Numbered from the stretch's first letter, positions 10,645 to 23,850 are shown. The stretch: 64,000 bases of DNA from Vanessa cardui (GCF_905220365.1 NC_061140.1:12960501-13024500); one strand, 5' to 3'. Notes: a model not told the origin generated them from the sequence alone. Numbers and translations: made by a program.

Positions 10645-13600
10645 CTTTCAGCGATTGCTATCGGCCTTCGAAAACGGTGCTTGAGTGCTCATTTGGTTGG
10701 CAGTACCTGCTTGTAACGGGGCGCTAGAACTCCTTAATACCGTCGTAAAGGCTTTACGGCTGTCATTGACGACGAGATAAAATATATTCTTAATAACAGT
10801 TTGAAATAACTGCGTATAACGTAATTTGTTTTTTCCTTTTCAAGTGAAGGAATGTGACGAGAATTAATTACAGTTCAGAAACAATAAGAGCGATATATTC
10901 GGGGGGGAAAATACAATATCCTGATAGATTTACTGTAGTACAGATAACAGCAGAGACCAGTCTATTATTCTTAAGCATGGTCGTATGTCTTAATTCGTAA
11001 TATACAATATACTTGCGATGGACAAAGGGTCCGATTTTGATGAATCATTATCATTCAGTATGTTTTTTAAAGAAAACTTTCCAAAGGTATATTTCGCAAA
11101 AAAAAACAAAATGTAATTTAGAAGTAAAATTGCATGGTGATCGTGAGCAATAAATAATTCAAAAAAAGGGGCTCACATGCTTTGACTATACTGTTTTATT
11201 TAAAATTGGTAGCCAGGCTCCCTAATGGTAATCGCTATCATAAATTACATCTTACATCGACAATGCGCCACTGACCTTGAGGACTATGATGTGATCTCTT
11301 TTTGCTTATTCACACTGTAAGTCAGAACACAAAATAATAAGCCTTTTTGTTTGAAATTTATAATAAGTGGGCGGTACAATAGGCTGACCAGTTTGCGATA
11401 TTCTCTTGTACAATTAACAATTTGGAAGGAAGTATACTTATATTATTGTTTAAGCTGAAAGGAATTGCAGTTATGGTCGAGATCTTTATAAAGAGTAACT
11501 GGTAACAATTATAATATTGAACAGTTCAATGACATGGCCGAGTCTAAAGGAGTGACAATGTCGTGATTTGTGTTCTGGCAAAGATTTACAGTGTGTTGAA
11601 CCATCCTCTTTTTTAAGATATTTCATTTAATAACAATTTTCATAAAGCTGGAAAGGTAAAAAGTTCTTACTACAAATAAAATATTTAATAGCATTCAACA
11701 ACATTTTTTTGTTTATGTTGACCGGTCTGATAACAGGGAGTATTGAGCAAGATAAGGCTCTAGTGAAGTGTAAAGTTCTAGATCATTGAGTATGTAGGTC
11801 TCATAAGGTCTAACGAATTTGTTACCTTTCCATATCCAATACATCCATATGTCTACTCCGAATCCTCCGAACCGAAAAATTAAACTCCACATAGACCAAC
11901 CCGTCGGTAATTGGATTCATCATTGCGTTCGCAAATTTACTGAAACTTGTCTCCAAGTCGTTAAAATTCGACCAAGACCATTATTTAAGATTTGAGTATG
12001 ACATGATATATAAATTAAATGACCAAACGGTCCTCAGTAAGTACAATTTTAAAAACTTTCTGAACTGTTGATAGTCTTTTTGTAAGAGAATTCACTAGAA
12101 GAGGTAATCTATTACTTACTTAAATGAACATTATTACGCCACTATTTCTAGAAAAAAAACCACTATCGTTTCAGAAATAAATATTTTAAACGTGAGATGA
12201 ACCGGCGACGGAAAATCAATAATATAATTCATTTGATTTGATTAGATTTTATTATAATATAATTGAAGTCATCTCTCTTACTTCTTATATTGCAGATGTG
12301 TATTGGCATTTATAAGCGGCATCTGATCTGGCTTGAGTCTGTGAGTCTCAGTATTCGTTTTTGTATAGAGCTGTACTGTTGTTTAATTCACTCAAACATA
12401 TACTGAAAAAGGGTCTTATCACCACACGAATTTATATTTATACCAATTTTAAATTTTAGAAAACACAAAGTTTTGCTGACGACCAAAAACATTGTGACAA
12501 GTAAAAATTCTTTCTTTCTTTTCTTCTGATTGTGAAATGATAATGATTACGCTTGGAAGGTTTATTTAAATAACAATGTACTCAGTAATATGTATTATAT
12601 TTTTGCGATATGGTCTCCGACCTTCAGTCAACACATAAAATATTCGTCTTAAACGTTGTTTGCTTATTTGCGAGTTGATAGCGATTTATGGCTTCAATCT
12701 CCTTGCTGCGACATTCGTTCCAGCGCTGGAGTTCTTTGTCTTTTCGTCTAATTTATTGACTTTCTCAAATAGTACTAACAGGGCTATAAAACAAGTGAAT
12801 ACCTAAAAAACAAAGGCGAGTTACATTACTATAATTGGATCAAGTCTGTAAATGTTACACTTCAGGTTTAAGGTCTGCTATACTTTAATAGAAAAAACTT
12901 GCAGGACATTTTCCCCTGTGTTGCAATGTGGATAGGTTATACACAGCTCGTAAATTTTCATCTAATTTATGAAGATTATTCTCACTAGATGCTTGCCCGG
13001 ATTTTCTCTTTTACCTTCAGTTAAGGCTTAGGATTTACTCCTAGGCGATGTAGGAAGTATCCGCGTTGTATAGTGTGCTCATAGTACACATAATTGGATT
13101 AATAACAGGAAAACACAAGCATAAACAACCATACAATCAAAAAGCAAGGTCATTGTCGATTTATGGGCTTGAAAATGGCAGTTCTGGAATGATACTATAA
13201 TAACATCGAAAATATACCAATCGTGCCTCATGAGTTCTTAATTTACATGTTGTATACATTACATTTATGACATTTCGGAAAAATCAGACGGTAATATGTG
13301 TATAACGTAACAAATTTATCTTCTTTTTATCTCCAGCCGTAAAAAACAAGTCACAAGACGATACGGGTCGTAAGTATACAACAAAAAGTTGGAAATAGGA
13401 GTTCCTTGTTTTCGCCTCAGTCTGAGGTGCTATTTTCCGAACTAGTTGTAGTAGATCTTTGACAATCAATAAGCAAGTGTAATGATTATTTATACAATCA
13501 AGATGAAAGTTAAAATGCATAAGTTGTTTTAATGCATTATTCCCCAACTGAGCCACGCACTGGCTCAACAATGCGGTGACGACTGAATAGTGAGTACAGT

Positions 13601-13650
13601 TCAGATTCCCGATTTTTGTTTGAAGAAAATACAGAATACTAAATAAAGAT
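10645..13650. other. Long AT-rich stretch without recognisable genes
   Basis: Only one degraded family B fragment (11205-11340) was found. Open frames are short. The 95-codon minus frame at 13284-13571 has no recognisable features. Confidence 0.45.
11205..11340 (-). repeat. SINE family B fragment, degraded
   Basis: Minus-strand blocks 'cttacatcgacaatgcgcca' and 'gactatgatgtgatc', followed by a diverged 'cacactgtaagtcagaacac', follow family B order. Head and tail have decayed. Confidence 0.5.
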
Positions 13651-13653
13651 GTA

Positions 13654-13885
13654 TTTTTTATTTTATTTTTGTTCTATGTGATGGATTGTGGTCACCATAG
13701 ACAATGGCGCTGTTAGAAATATTAACTATTCCTTTCATCGAAAATGCACCACTAACATTGGGAATTAAGATGTTACATCCTTTGTGTCTGTAGTTACACT
13801 GGTTCACTCACCCTTCCAACCGAAATACAACAATACTGAGTACTCTAGTTTGTCGGGCGGGCTTCTACAAAGACCTACCACCAAG
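13654..13885 (-). mobile_element. SINE family B copy, diverged
   Basis: It runs from a decayed A-tail complement ('ttttattttatttttg') through 'agaaatattaactattcc', 'cactggttcactcaccc' and 'caacaatactgagtac' to 'gacctaccaccaagt'. Both ends are recognisable. It is older than the copies at 25206 and 35343. Confidence 0.75.
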
Positions 13886-14264
13886 TTAATACTGAATACC
13901 TGCTTTCAGTTAATAGTTTCGTCTTATTTGTTACCTATTTTAAACAGATTTACTATATCTTAGCGCGTAATATACTGACAAATTCCATCGAGTCTATTAA
14001 ATTGATTTTCATGCTGGTTCTCTTTTACAGTCCGAACCGAAGGTAGCTTAACATGTAATACGTTCTGCTTGTAAAATCATAGCTGACTAAAGTATATTTT
14101 CATTTTAATCTACTTCACGTAAATAATATACTTGTGTGTCGACTCGATTGTAAGGATTTGAATTTGAATAAAAATTTAGTTGAGCCATGTCCATTTACTT
14201 AGCTAACTGAATAATACCGTTTAAGTTCCTCATCCATTAAGCAGTAACGCTTCAGTGTTTCGTT

Positions 14265-14360
14265 TAGGGTGAATAAGCCGATGTAATTACAAGTGCAAGA
14301 GAAGTAACAACTACGATCCATTAGTTGGCAGTGCATCTTGAATGTAAACAATGTCTGTTA
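14265..14360 (+). repeat. SINE family B internal fragment
   Basis: Blocks 'agggtgaataagccgatgta', 'attacaagtgcaag' and 'ggcagtgcatcttgaatgta' match the middle of family B. The short plus frame starting at 14351 has no recognisable content. Confidence 0.45.
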
Positions 14361-14369
14361 CAAAGATTT

Positions 14370-17300
14370 TCGTAGCATTCCGCAGATATTTATCGTACCG
14401 TTTGCCTGTGAGGGACGCCTTTTGGATTGAGTGTAAAAAGGTACTGTTTATTGGTGAAAGTGGACCGTACACCGATGAGGTATCTGTTCACCGGTGCACG
14501 TTTTCAGATTTAGCTATGGTGCTCGAGTTTTTGATGAGTATTGTACTGAAGACTTAAGGGTGTTCAAATATTCAGATACATTTAGGGCGATTATTGGTAA
14601 TCTCGATAAGGGATGTCCAGGAGGGGGTTGGAGAAAAGGGGATTAAATACTATTTAGTTAGGTGGACATAGTTGATTCAAATAAGCCATTTCGGTTGAAA
14701 GGCAGCAAGCAGCAGGCATCTTAAGACTACCATTAGGAGGGCTTTTCTTGCATAAACCCGGCGACTAAGTCCTAAGTAGTTGACACATTAAGACCTTTAA
14801 ATATATTATACTATGTATCTTTTATCTATATTTAAGTAAACAAAGTTACTTACTTTGATTACATAAATATAATAATGAAATATGAAAATGAGGTAAACAA
14901 ATAATCAGCATCACAATAATTAAGTTTAAAATATTTCGCTTCCGACGCCGATACGACCCCCCCCCCCCATACCCTTACCCCCTATACTGCGTAATATTAC
15001 GTACAAACCATGTTAACTGATCGTATTATGTACCTTTATTTCCTTTCTCGCTTGATTATGTTTCGCGAAGAATCGAATTGAGCGGAGTGTCTTATCAAAA
15101 ATAATATCATATACGGGTCTCGATGTAGCGTCAAAGGGATCGGAACTCTCACCCCTGTCTATTGATTTATCTCGTATCCCGTGGAAAATATTACGAGAAC
15201 ATTCAATTTAGTATTCGCCTGAAGAGGCAACCTTTATAAGTAAATTGGAAATATTTTGTAAGGTTTAATTATTAGAATTGTATGTTGAGAGCTCAGTGAA
15301 GTCTCTAAAATTAATCATTTTTCAATATTTTGGGTTTCGGAAGATATTCGTCTTTCGTAACTATTATTATTTTATGAATACATATACATATGAGAGTTTT
15401 TTTTATACATACCATATTGAAATTAAGTAGTTTTTGTTTCCGGTTGTTTGTTTTTGTTTTGCTATTCTTTTGAAAGTTATTTTTTTGACATATTATGGAG
15501 TCACAAAGAAAGTCACCAAAGCGACACTAATTGTGCGTATTAACATGTTATGTCTTTTGCGCCTATACATTATAGTTCATGCAACCTTCAAACCACAATT
15601 AACAATATTGAATTTTATTTTTCGGAGGTATAATGAGTGGGTACCCAGTAAAATAATTAATGTTTGTTGGATTTAAATTTGGAATATTGTTAAACGATAT
15701 AATGTGTCATTATAGTGTTTACATCAGAGCTAGATCTGGCCCGGGCCGAGATTGAACCCGCATCATTCGGTTCTATGCATCCTACGTGTCCTAACCAATG
15801 GGCCATTTGGACTATATTCATCGAATTTAATTAAACTATATAAATGGCTTCTATTAGTATAATAAAAACAAACATAGTTTATGTTAAAATATTCCGTTAT
15901 ATTGTGACTTACGTCACTTAGGTTTAAGCGTCACTTGACACGAGGCGCGGTCGCAGCTCGCCGAGATAATTACTGGATATTTGATCATTACACAGCTCAT
16001 TTACTCGTAAGCACAACTACGAGTACGTACTCCTGTGCCGACATTTAAATATTTTATTCAAAGTGGTTTTATTACTTTTTATAAACTGTTATATTATAAC
16101 AAGGCAAAAAATATAAAAAAGGTCCAAAGAGGTCGTAAATCATATACAATAAAGAGGTTTTGATTCTTACTTACTGTAATTGAACCTTACTTTTTTACTA
16201 GTCCTTTTTGTTTTTTATATCAATATAAACAACTAATGTGATCTAATCAGATTAAAATTTAGATGAATGGCTATCATTCACATATATGACGCTGATATAG
16301 ACATATCACAGATTTAGAGAAAGCTGATAAAACAACCGGCAAACAAGCGATAACTTCACAAGTAGTACCTCATAGATTGTGTTCATATAACTGTGCCGTT
16401 ATAGAGTCTAAAAACTCTTCTAGTGTAGTCATTTTAGTATCACGTTTAAGTATGGTTAAGACGAAATTATCGTAGGTATAAAATAGGTGTCTCACCTGAC
16501 TTGGGCACTATCTAAAGAGCATGCGGTGTCTAGCCTACTTTAAATCCATGCTATATAATTCGTGTGTTGCTCGGAACATAGCTAATTATTTCAAGATGAG
16601 AATGCGTGGTACCTATCCAGTCAAACGTGCACAAAACCTTACTACGCATTAGTCAGTAAGACAGCTCGCATTCATATACTCTGTGTATTGAAATAAGAAC
16701 GTTTTCAACGATGTTATTGCATGGACATGGATGTCTGAATCTCATCACTTCGAATCGTCACAATCTCTACGAAAAACTCGACTACATTTACATAATAAGA
16801 TCAGCCGAGTGGACGAGCTGTTAGCACTTCATGTGCAAACGAACCCAGACTAAATGCTACTTTATTACTCGAGCAACAAACACCAAAGTTGCTTAATTAG
16901 ACGTCTATACATTCGTCAAGTTGAAGAAGAATTTATGCCTATTTAGTTCTTACTCCTATAGGAATTAGGATCACATTACCGCGACGTGTGTTTACTGTTT
17001 GTTGAGTAAATCACAGCGCAGTTATTCAGGACTGGTTCTAATGACTTATCGAGGCCGACAGAGAGATTTCTTTTCTTTTCCTTAACTTCCATTGAGTGCG
17101 TTTTTTATAACTTTTTGATTCTCCTTGACCATTATTTTTTATTTATATACTGAGAAAGCTATTTGTCTTACAACTGCTGTTTAAGTGGGGTCATTCGCAC
17201 CTGTTTCGGTCGTTATCAATAAAGCTTCGTAACATGTTGTACGGCTATGTATGGAGGGTTAACGAGGATCGTGATCTGTGTTGTTTTATTGTTAATTTAA

Positions 17301-17600
17301 TTTCAACATCACCGAGTTTACCTTGTTCAGGGAGTGTATAACCAAACAATACCCTGTCTTCTTCTTTCGAAGGCCGAATTATTGAGGACTGAAAGAGATA
17401 GGTATTTAACTAAAGGTTGAGCCACGTTTATGAGGATGGTATGACCGACATTGCTTAATCAATTATAATTCGTGGGGCGGAGAAGGTTCAACTACTGTAT
17501 AGTGTTCTGTTCTACGTCATTGTAATATACTAACGTACACTGGAGTTGAATATTGCTTCGAATCTTCACCCAATAGTACTTTAACTTGTATATTATTTAA
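14370..17600. other. AT-rich stretch without recognisable genes
   Basis: It contains a C12 homopolymer at 14957-14968 and one tRNA-SINE head fragment at 15735. Otherwise nothing is recognised on either strand. Confidence 0.45.
15735..15815 (-). repeat. tRNA-like SINE head fragment
   Basis: The minus strand carries 'ccaaatggcccattggttag', a decayed 'catcctacgtgtcc'-side arm and 'gcgggttcaatctcgg'. These match the A and B boxes of the family A head. No SINE body follows, so I do not call it a tRNA gene. Confidence 0.55.
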
Positions 17601-17603
17601 TCA

Positions 17604-17670
17604 TCACTGCATATTATAAAACAACATCCCCTGGCCGCGTCTGTCTGTCTGTATGTTACCGATAATAGAC
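17604..17670 (+). repeat. Helitron-like 5' end (family I)
   Basis: 'TCACTGCATATTATAAAACA' is followed by a 'cgtctgtctgtctgtatgtt' run. Copies at 41033 (-) and 46823 (+) have the same start. The rest cannot be traced. Confidence 0.55.
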
Positions 17671-18221
17671 AGAGAGATTCAGGCAGATTCGTCGGCCGAG
17701 CCGCGGGTGCGTCAGAAAGGACCATCACAGAGCACAGCTTCAAGACATCTATACATAAGCGCGACATCAGAGTCGCTATAGGTATATAATTTATTAAGGT
17801 TTTTGTGTAAATAAGTTGAAATAGAACGACAATTGGTAAAAATATCGGAAAAGAAGCAACAAAAATATAAATAAAAGGTAAAAAAACAAGGACGACCCAC
17901 TAGACAAGAATACGCGAAGGCTAAGCTGTTCTTTACGTAAACAATCGAGATGGTGTTTAAGATGTTAGTCCCTTGTGCCGCAATTATTCTGACTAAGTTA
18001 CGTTCGGTCGGACGTTACGGTATATGGCAATGAAGAGTATTTAGTTAGTTCGTTTCGTTAAGTTAGTCTGTAAATGATTAACAATTATAATAAATATGAA
18101 TATCAAGTAGTAATTAATTAATTCAAATAAAGTTAGCCTTAAGTTATTCCGCAGCTGGCAATACAAAACTTTTTTGTATAAGACTTCTTGAATACTTAAT
18201 TAGTACAAATCAAAATGGCTT

Positions 18222-18430
18222 CTGCGAGCCGAGACGTCCCAGGAGTTAGAACACGTGAATCTTAACCAATAGTTGCGGGTTCAATCTCGGTCAAGTAACT
18301 CTGATTTTCTTGTGTTTCATTGTAAAAATAACTTTACAACTCAGTTCATGATTAACGTGAGGAAATCTACATGTATCGGATGTTAATTTTTCACATGTGC
18401 TTGGTACTTGCATTGCAGTAAAGTGGTAAA
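18222..18430 (+). repeat. SINE family A copy, degraded
   Basis: The head is recognisable ('gccgagacgtccca', 'cttaaccaatagttgcgggt', 'tcaatctcgg'), as are 'aacgtgaggaaatctacatg' and 'tttcacatgtgc'. The 3' half is missing; a 29-bp tandem repeat begins where the body stops. Confidence 0.65.
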
Positions 18431-18534
18431 ATAAGATACATACTATTCGGTTACTAAAAATAAGATACATACTATTCGGTTACTAAAAATAAGATACATA
18501 CTATTCGGTTACTAAAAATAAGATACATACTATT
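18431..18534. repeat. 29-bp tandem repeat, 3.6 copies
   Basis: Units start at 18431, 18460, 18489 and a partial one at 18518. As far as I can read they are identical. Each unit begins 'ataagatacatactattcgg'. There are no spacers, so this is not a CRISPR array. Perfect identity suggests recent expansion. Confidence 0.95.
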
Positions 18535-18539
18535 GCTTA

Positions 18540-19670
18540 ATAAACATGCTTTTTGAGTTTTAATTTTAATTTCACTATAGATTTAATGTCATAAGTTAAT
18601 ATCTAATTGGTTGTAGGTATTTTGTAATTGGAAAAGTAGTTTGAGTATTACAGATTAGGATATTGTACGCGCGAGTTAAGCGTATTAAGCTGAAACAAAA
18701 GCTACATCCGGGAAAACGAAGACACATTTTATCTTGGTTGTGCTCCCTTGGTCTACACAGACTTGACACGAGGCAATGGATGGCTGATATTACTTGTAGG
18801 ATTGGATCCTCCCCAATCTCACAAATAATAATTCGTTATACAAACTAACTTTTAAGTAGGGTGCAATAACGATACAGAAGTCGGCGCGGCCCACATGACG
18901 AGGGCAGTACGGCATACGTCAAAATCATCCCAGTCACAATTATTATCAACGTTTCAATATATCCAATCCCCAAAATACGATACGGATTTTTTTTCCCAAA
19001 TATCCTTTCTTATCGCATGCTTCCGTTATAAAATGAACACATGTTCCAAATTTCCGCTTTGTAGACTCAGGAGTATTGGCTGTGCGTTCAGTCAAGTAAA
19101 TGATTTTATAAGTAGATTTTCGATCATTTCGTTCGATACACATTGCGACTTAATACAATATGAGAATACTATCTTGTATAACTGCAAAAAAGAAAAGACA
19201 AATAAATGCTTTAATAGTTGGACTTTTTCCTGACAGCAATCACTCACAGTCAACCTTCGGGTACGGGACATGACATCATCCGATGCGGCTAAAAAGTGAA
19301 CGGGCATTACACATAAAGAAAAAAATGCTGTTAGTTAGTTGTAGAATTGTCTGTGTCCAAATTTCGTATCTTTGATTATATCATATTCGAGAGTATATCA
19401 GAAAACAATGCATGATAAGTAGCAGGGCCGGCAACTCTATAGCAATAATAAAATATAGGTAATAGTTGAATAGCACAATTGATAATATCTACCCTTTATA
19501 TATACACATTTGAAAGGCTTAAATACATGTGTATAATATGTAATATGATTTTATGTCTCACTCACTCTCGTTAAAAGGATATCACGGAGTGAAACCCTAA
19601 TTTGTCCCTTATTTTGTACGAAAATGAAACAGCTAGGACAATATACGTTGAGATTGTCACGCTATTGTAT
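18540..19670. other. Stretch with overlapping short frames, no gene called
   Basis: Frames of 61-112 codons overlap on both strands at 18663-18848 and 18895-19307. A 'cttttttgcag'-like acceptor lies on the minus strand near 19187. None of the translations resembles a family I know. It could be a decayed mobile-element gene or chance. Confidence 0.3.
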
Positions 19671-19676
19671 ATTTAT

Positions 19677-19912
19677 GTCGAGATAGCTCAGTGGTTAGAA
19701 CGCGTTCTTAACGCAGATGATTGGAGTTTCAAATCCAGACAAGCCCCACTCTATTTTCGTGTGCTTAATTTGTATTTATAATTTGACTCGTGAGGGAACT
19801 TGCAGGTGTCTAATTTCAATGAAATATTTCCACATTATTCACCCACCCGCAATGGAGTAGTATAGTGGATTAATCTGCAAAAACTTTTCCTTAAAGGGAG
19901 AGAAGGCTAGAA
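19677..19912 (+). mobile_element. SINE family A copy, diverged
   Basis: The tRNA-like head carries an A box ('tagctcagtggttagaacg') and a B box ('gagtttcaaatccag'). The body retains 'gtgcttaatttgtatttat', 'cacccgcaatggagtag' and 'aaagggagagaaggc'. The TTG tail has gone. Confidence 0.8.
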
Positions 19913-19954
19913 AATTCCGATTAACTTTTAATCTTAATCAAGATAACAGAAAAG

Positions 19955-20135
19955 AGATTACAGATTCAAAACCAGGCAAGCTTCAATGCATTTTTGTTTT
20001 TAATTTATCTTTTTTAATAAACTCGTGGTCGGCCACGAAAAAAAATCAATTCAAATCAACATAGATAGCCAACGAACCGTATTGGAACAACATTATAGAA
20101 TAATCTTTAAAACTTCTCAAGTGTAAAGGAAACCC
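19955..20135 (+). repeat. SINE family A copy, strongly decayed
   Basis: Order-preserved scraps remain: 'gattcaaaaccaggcaagc', 'tttttaataaactcgtggtc', 'aaccgtattggaacaacatt'. It lies 40 bp after another family A copy in the same orientation, so the two could be an old tandem insertion. Confidence 0.5.
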
Positions 20136-20639
20136 CTACTTTTAGATTGTCCATTTAAATCATTTATTATATACCTTTACCTGCCTTTTGTTCTATCTAT
20201 AGAACAAAAATATAGAAACATATATCAGAAATGATCTGCAACAATGTCGAGGAATGTCAAACTCCCGCTGAACTTTAATGAGCCGTCACAGAACTATTCT
20301 CATTTGATGCAGGCGGGGCGTTCGGCGCTCCGGCCTCGAGCGAGCCACGCAAGCACATGTTCCATTGTGTACTTACATATATTCATATCTTAATAAATAT
20401 ATTTACTGTGTTATAATAAAAGTATAATATTATAAGAGAGCACTGATGGACCGGTGCTTATAACACGCCAATTTTAAAACAAGGTCATGGATTCAATAAC
20501 GGCCAGGCTTATATTATACATATGTATGTTTTCGTAAAGAGCAACCAATACCCGAGTCAGATCGGAAAGAAAGTTTTATGCTTTCTCTTTAAAGAATAGA
20601 TAAGGAGAATTATAAGAATAAGAAATCAACTGGAGTAGT

Positions 20640-20905
20640 GGTGCAAAAAGCTTCATCAAAAGTATAACACCTCGCCTCATTGCCTCCACTGGTAACAAGA
20701 GGGCTGGTTCGTTTTTTGCCCAGAGGATCGGAATTGCGATTCAACGGGGAAATGCTGCTAGCATTCTTGCCACCATTCCACGCGGTCAAAATTTATACAG
20801 TAACTAGTTTTAGTTCATATTTGTATATATATATTTAAGCATTTAATGTTGTTAATTCTTATGTTAATAAACTGTTATCTTTTTGTTGTTATTTAAAAAA
20901 AAAAA
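20640..20905 (+). pseudogene. 3' fragment of a non-LTR retrotransposon or retrocopy
   Basis: A frame from about 20665 to a stop near 20806 contains GNKRAGSFFAQRIGIAIQRG, then NAASILATIPRGQNLYSN before the stop. I have a sense of this C-terminal motif from lepidopteran repetitive coding sequence but cannot name the clade. The 3' side has an AATAAA (near 20865) and an A-rich tract at about 20893, consistent with an RNA intermediate. The 5' part is absent. Confidence 0.45.
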
Positions 20906-20909
20906 GAAA

Positions 20910-23000
20910 ACAACTAAGTTTTTATATAAAACACAGTTCATAAATAAATAAATGGTAAATTCACTTAAGTGGGTGATTAAAGGATTTTGTGCTTATGTTG
21001 AAATAAAAAACTTCCTACAGCTTCTGAACTCTTATCGTCAGCGCAATCAGCACGCTCTCTCATAATGTAATGTAATTGTCCCTTTTATCTCAAGGTCACC
21101 GGACTAGACTCTGCAGAACTATCACCTTGCAATTGCTAAACAAATCAAAAACTTTTTTAATATTGTAACTTATTTATTTTCAAAAATGAAAACGAGTTTG
21201 GAGAGAAATATATTAGAACACTAAAGAGCTGAAATTTATTTTAGACGCCTGAGGCGATTGTTCCTTTCTCAAAGTGTTATCATCTAAAAAGACACGTTTT
21301 ATAATAACCCTTCACAAAAGAAGCAAAAGAAAACCGAAATGTTTTCATTGTTAGACTTTTTTTAGTCAAATCACTCACGACCAACAGTTTATATTAGAGC
21401 AACGGACATATTCTATATACGGATAGTATGTACTGTAAATCACTATTTATTTATTTTCATATTTTTATGTTATCCTCGTTGCCACCCGCGGCTTCACTTG
21501 CGTTTTTGGGTTTGATCATCAGGTGATAGATATAAAAATGGCTTATGTCCTTGGAGATGTGCTTTTAGCTCAAGCTGACGTGATAACAAAATATATGAAT
21601 TTCAATTTAGTAATTTGTGAACGATGAACAGACAGATAGCATTACTTTCGTCTTTGTAATATCAGTATATACACATATAAGCGAGTTCAAATGAATACAG
21701 TGTTACTATATAGCGTATGAGCGTATTTACAATATAAATAAATAAAAGTAATACAACTAAATATATAAGGTATATATATTACGATGTCATAATATGGTAT
21801 AAACTAAAGGTTCGTAATGTTTTACTATTCACATGAACACAGCCGTGTGTGGCTTTGCCCTAAGCGTGCGTCCGTCAGTCCCGAGGACGCGTCCGCCACA
21901 TAATACCTGATTTATATGTAAATACCTACTTAAGAGTTCTCTTGAATACAAACAACTATTTATCCAACTCAAGTTTATTACCGCAACTTCGTTTCGATTT
22001 CTTCCGTGTATTATGAAAGTTTATTTTTTATATATTATGTGGTTATCGATATTGATACAAATTATTTTGTTGAAATTAATATGACAGTCAAAATGAAATG
22101 ATCTTCTGTCAGATAATTATAATACAAATAAATTAATTTTACTTCAATTACATTATTATAACGATATGATTTGAAATGTGTGTATAAATAAAGAGAGAGT
22201 AAGCATTAATTTAAACAGAAAATGTTGATCATCCAATGTCGCGGGCAACACTATTTGATATTTAGTAGAATAACAAAAAAAGCCGAAAACTAAGTTTCCT
22301 TTTGTTTCAGGTATAAGTATATCTCCAGAAAGAAGCCAATATAATATTAGACCTTATTGCGTTACCATTTTCCCAGACATCGTGAACTCACTGACCGTGT
22401 TAAGGTTTTTATATGACCTAAGTCTTATATAGCTGATTACTTTCACACCTAAGCTATTGTGTACTAGAAATTTCTATCAATATGCTACACCAAATCACGG
22501 ATGATTAATAAACGGTGTATACAAGGGGCTATGTTTTTTAATTTTCCTTTTCTTCAGCTGTTTTAATATACGAATTTGTTATACGTTTAAGCAATTGTAA
22601 TGTTTATTTATTTAGAATTGAGTTTTGCATGTTATCCTGATAAGGAAGATTTAAGGAAATATAAAAGCAAATTAAAATTAGCAATTAAACAGACGATAAA
22701 TATAAGAACAAAACACTCTGAATGTTATTTCTTCCTTCTTATTTATTTGAACATTTGTAACAGAATAATAATGCGAACAAACATACTATTTTTTTTATTT
22801 AATAAAGAAACGAAAGCTCATTAAGAAGGATATATAAACTCAGAGTTAACTGACCGAGCCTTTGCTCGTTTACATTCGGATTAGAATATAATTTGCCAAG
22901 TTGTTTCATGTTTATGGTAATTGCTACATGACCTTTAATCTTCCTCAGTGAATGCCATGTCTTACACCAATCGGATTTGTAGTTTTTGAGCGGAAACTAA
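20910..23000. other. AT-rich stretch without recognisable genes
   Basis: Apart from the Helitron at 21480 nothing is recognised. Frames such as 22600-22824 are Lys/Ile/Phe-rich, as expected from AT-rich DNA. Confidence 0.45.
21480..21674 (-). mobile_element. Helitron-like non-autonomous element (family H-like)
   Basis: Read on the minus strand it starts 'tatactgatattacaaagac', then 'gctatctgtctgttc', and ends 'gcaagtgaagccgcgggtgg'. The 3' GC-rich end is typical of small lepidopteran Helitrons, but a clean CTAG end cannot be seen. Confidence 0.5.
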
Positions 23001-23297
23001 ACTTGTGGTAGGGCTTTGTGCAAGCCTGGTCTGGGTAGGTACCACCCACTCAACAGTTATTCTACCGCCAAATAACAGTACTCAGGATTGTTGTGTTCCG
23101 GTTTGAAGGGTGAGTGAGCCAGTGTACTGCAAGCACAAGGGATATAACATCTTAGTTCCAAAGGTTGGTGGCATATTGACGATGCAAAGAATAGTTAATA
23201 TTTCTTACAGCGTCATCGTCTATGTTGTTGGTTATGGTGACCACTTACCATCAGGTGGCCCATATGCTCGTCCGCCAACATATACCATAAAAAAAAC
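23001..23297 (+). mobile_element. SINE family B copy, near full length
   Basis: It runs 'acttgtggtagggctttg' to 'tcgtccgccaacatatacca' plus an A run. All internal blocks are present with few changes. The 68-codon frame at 23110 is the element read through. Confidence 0.88.
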
Positions 23298-23299
23298 TA

Positions 23300-23850
23300 A
23301 CGTAATAATCTGCTAGCTTTACATAATTGGCTAGTGGTGTCTGTTGACGAATTTTAATAGCATTTTGTAAGAAGAATATTGTCTTGTAACGTATAATATA
23401 GGATGGATATAGAGATAGAGGTAGAGGAAGATACGATAGATGGATTGTACAAAAGAAGATATGTTTAGAAAGAATATTACTTGTGAGATGACGTCCGACA
23501 GAGAGCATACCAAGAAGAAGATATTATGGTGCGCCGACCCCAAGTAGAATTTGGATAAGGTCAGAAGGACGAAGATGGGTGAGAAGAATATGTCTATGAA
23601 TATGTATTTTATTGAAATAATGTTAGTATTTTTAAACGAAATAAAACTAGTTCTGTATGTGTTTTCAAAGAAATAGCGTAGAATAAAATGTACCAAACGG
23701 GTTTATCAAATCGTTCAACGACGTGTCATTCGACGGTATACAGATATCGATCACTATAAAAAAACAAATCGCAACTCTAGAAACTATAGACGCCCGTATG
23801 GTAGTTTTTCCCAAACGTGTTACTTGTTTAACTAAATGTCCTATGTATAT
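23300..23850. other. Purine-rich non-coding stretch
   Basis: An A/G-rich tract at about 23400-23600 opens long minus-strand frames (85 and 121 codons) rich in Phe, Ile, Leu and Tyr. They look like composition artefacts. No motif recognised. Confidence 0.4.

Noticed and set aside
14957..14968. C12 homopolymer as a functional site
   Set aside because: A simple homopolymer with nothing around it to give it a role.
18431..18534. CRISPR-like array
   Set aside because: The units are directly adjacent with no spacers, and the genome looks eukaryotic. It is a minisatellite.
18895..19307. Gene candidate from three overlapping frames of 65-112 codons
   Set aside because: Frames overlap on both strands, no motif is recognisable, and no splice structure fits well.
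20430..20520. tRNA-SINE head ('ggattcaataacggccaggc')
   Set aside because: Only a faint B-box-like match; too diverged to assign to any family.
23251..23696. 85- and 121-codon minus-strand frames
   Set aside because: They cross an A/G-rich tract and part of a SINE; the Phe/Ile/Tyr-rich translation reflects base composition.
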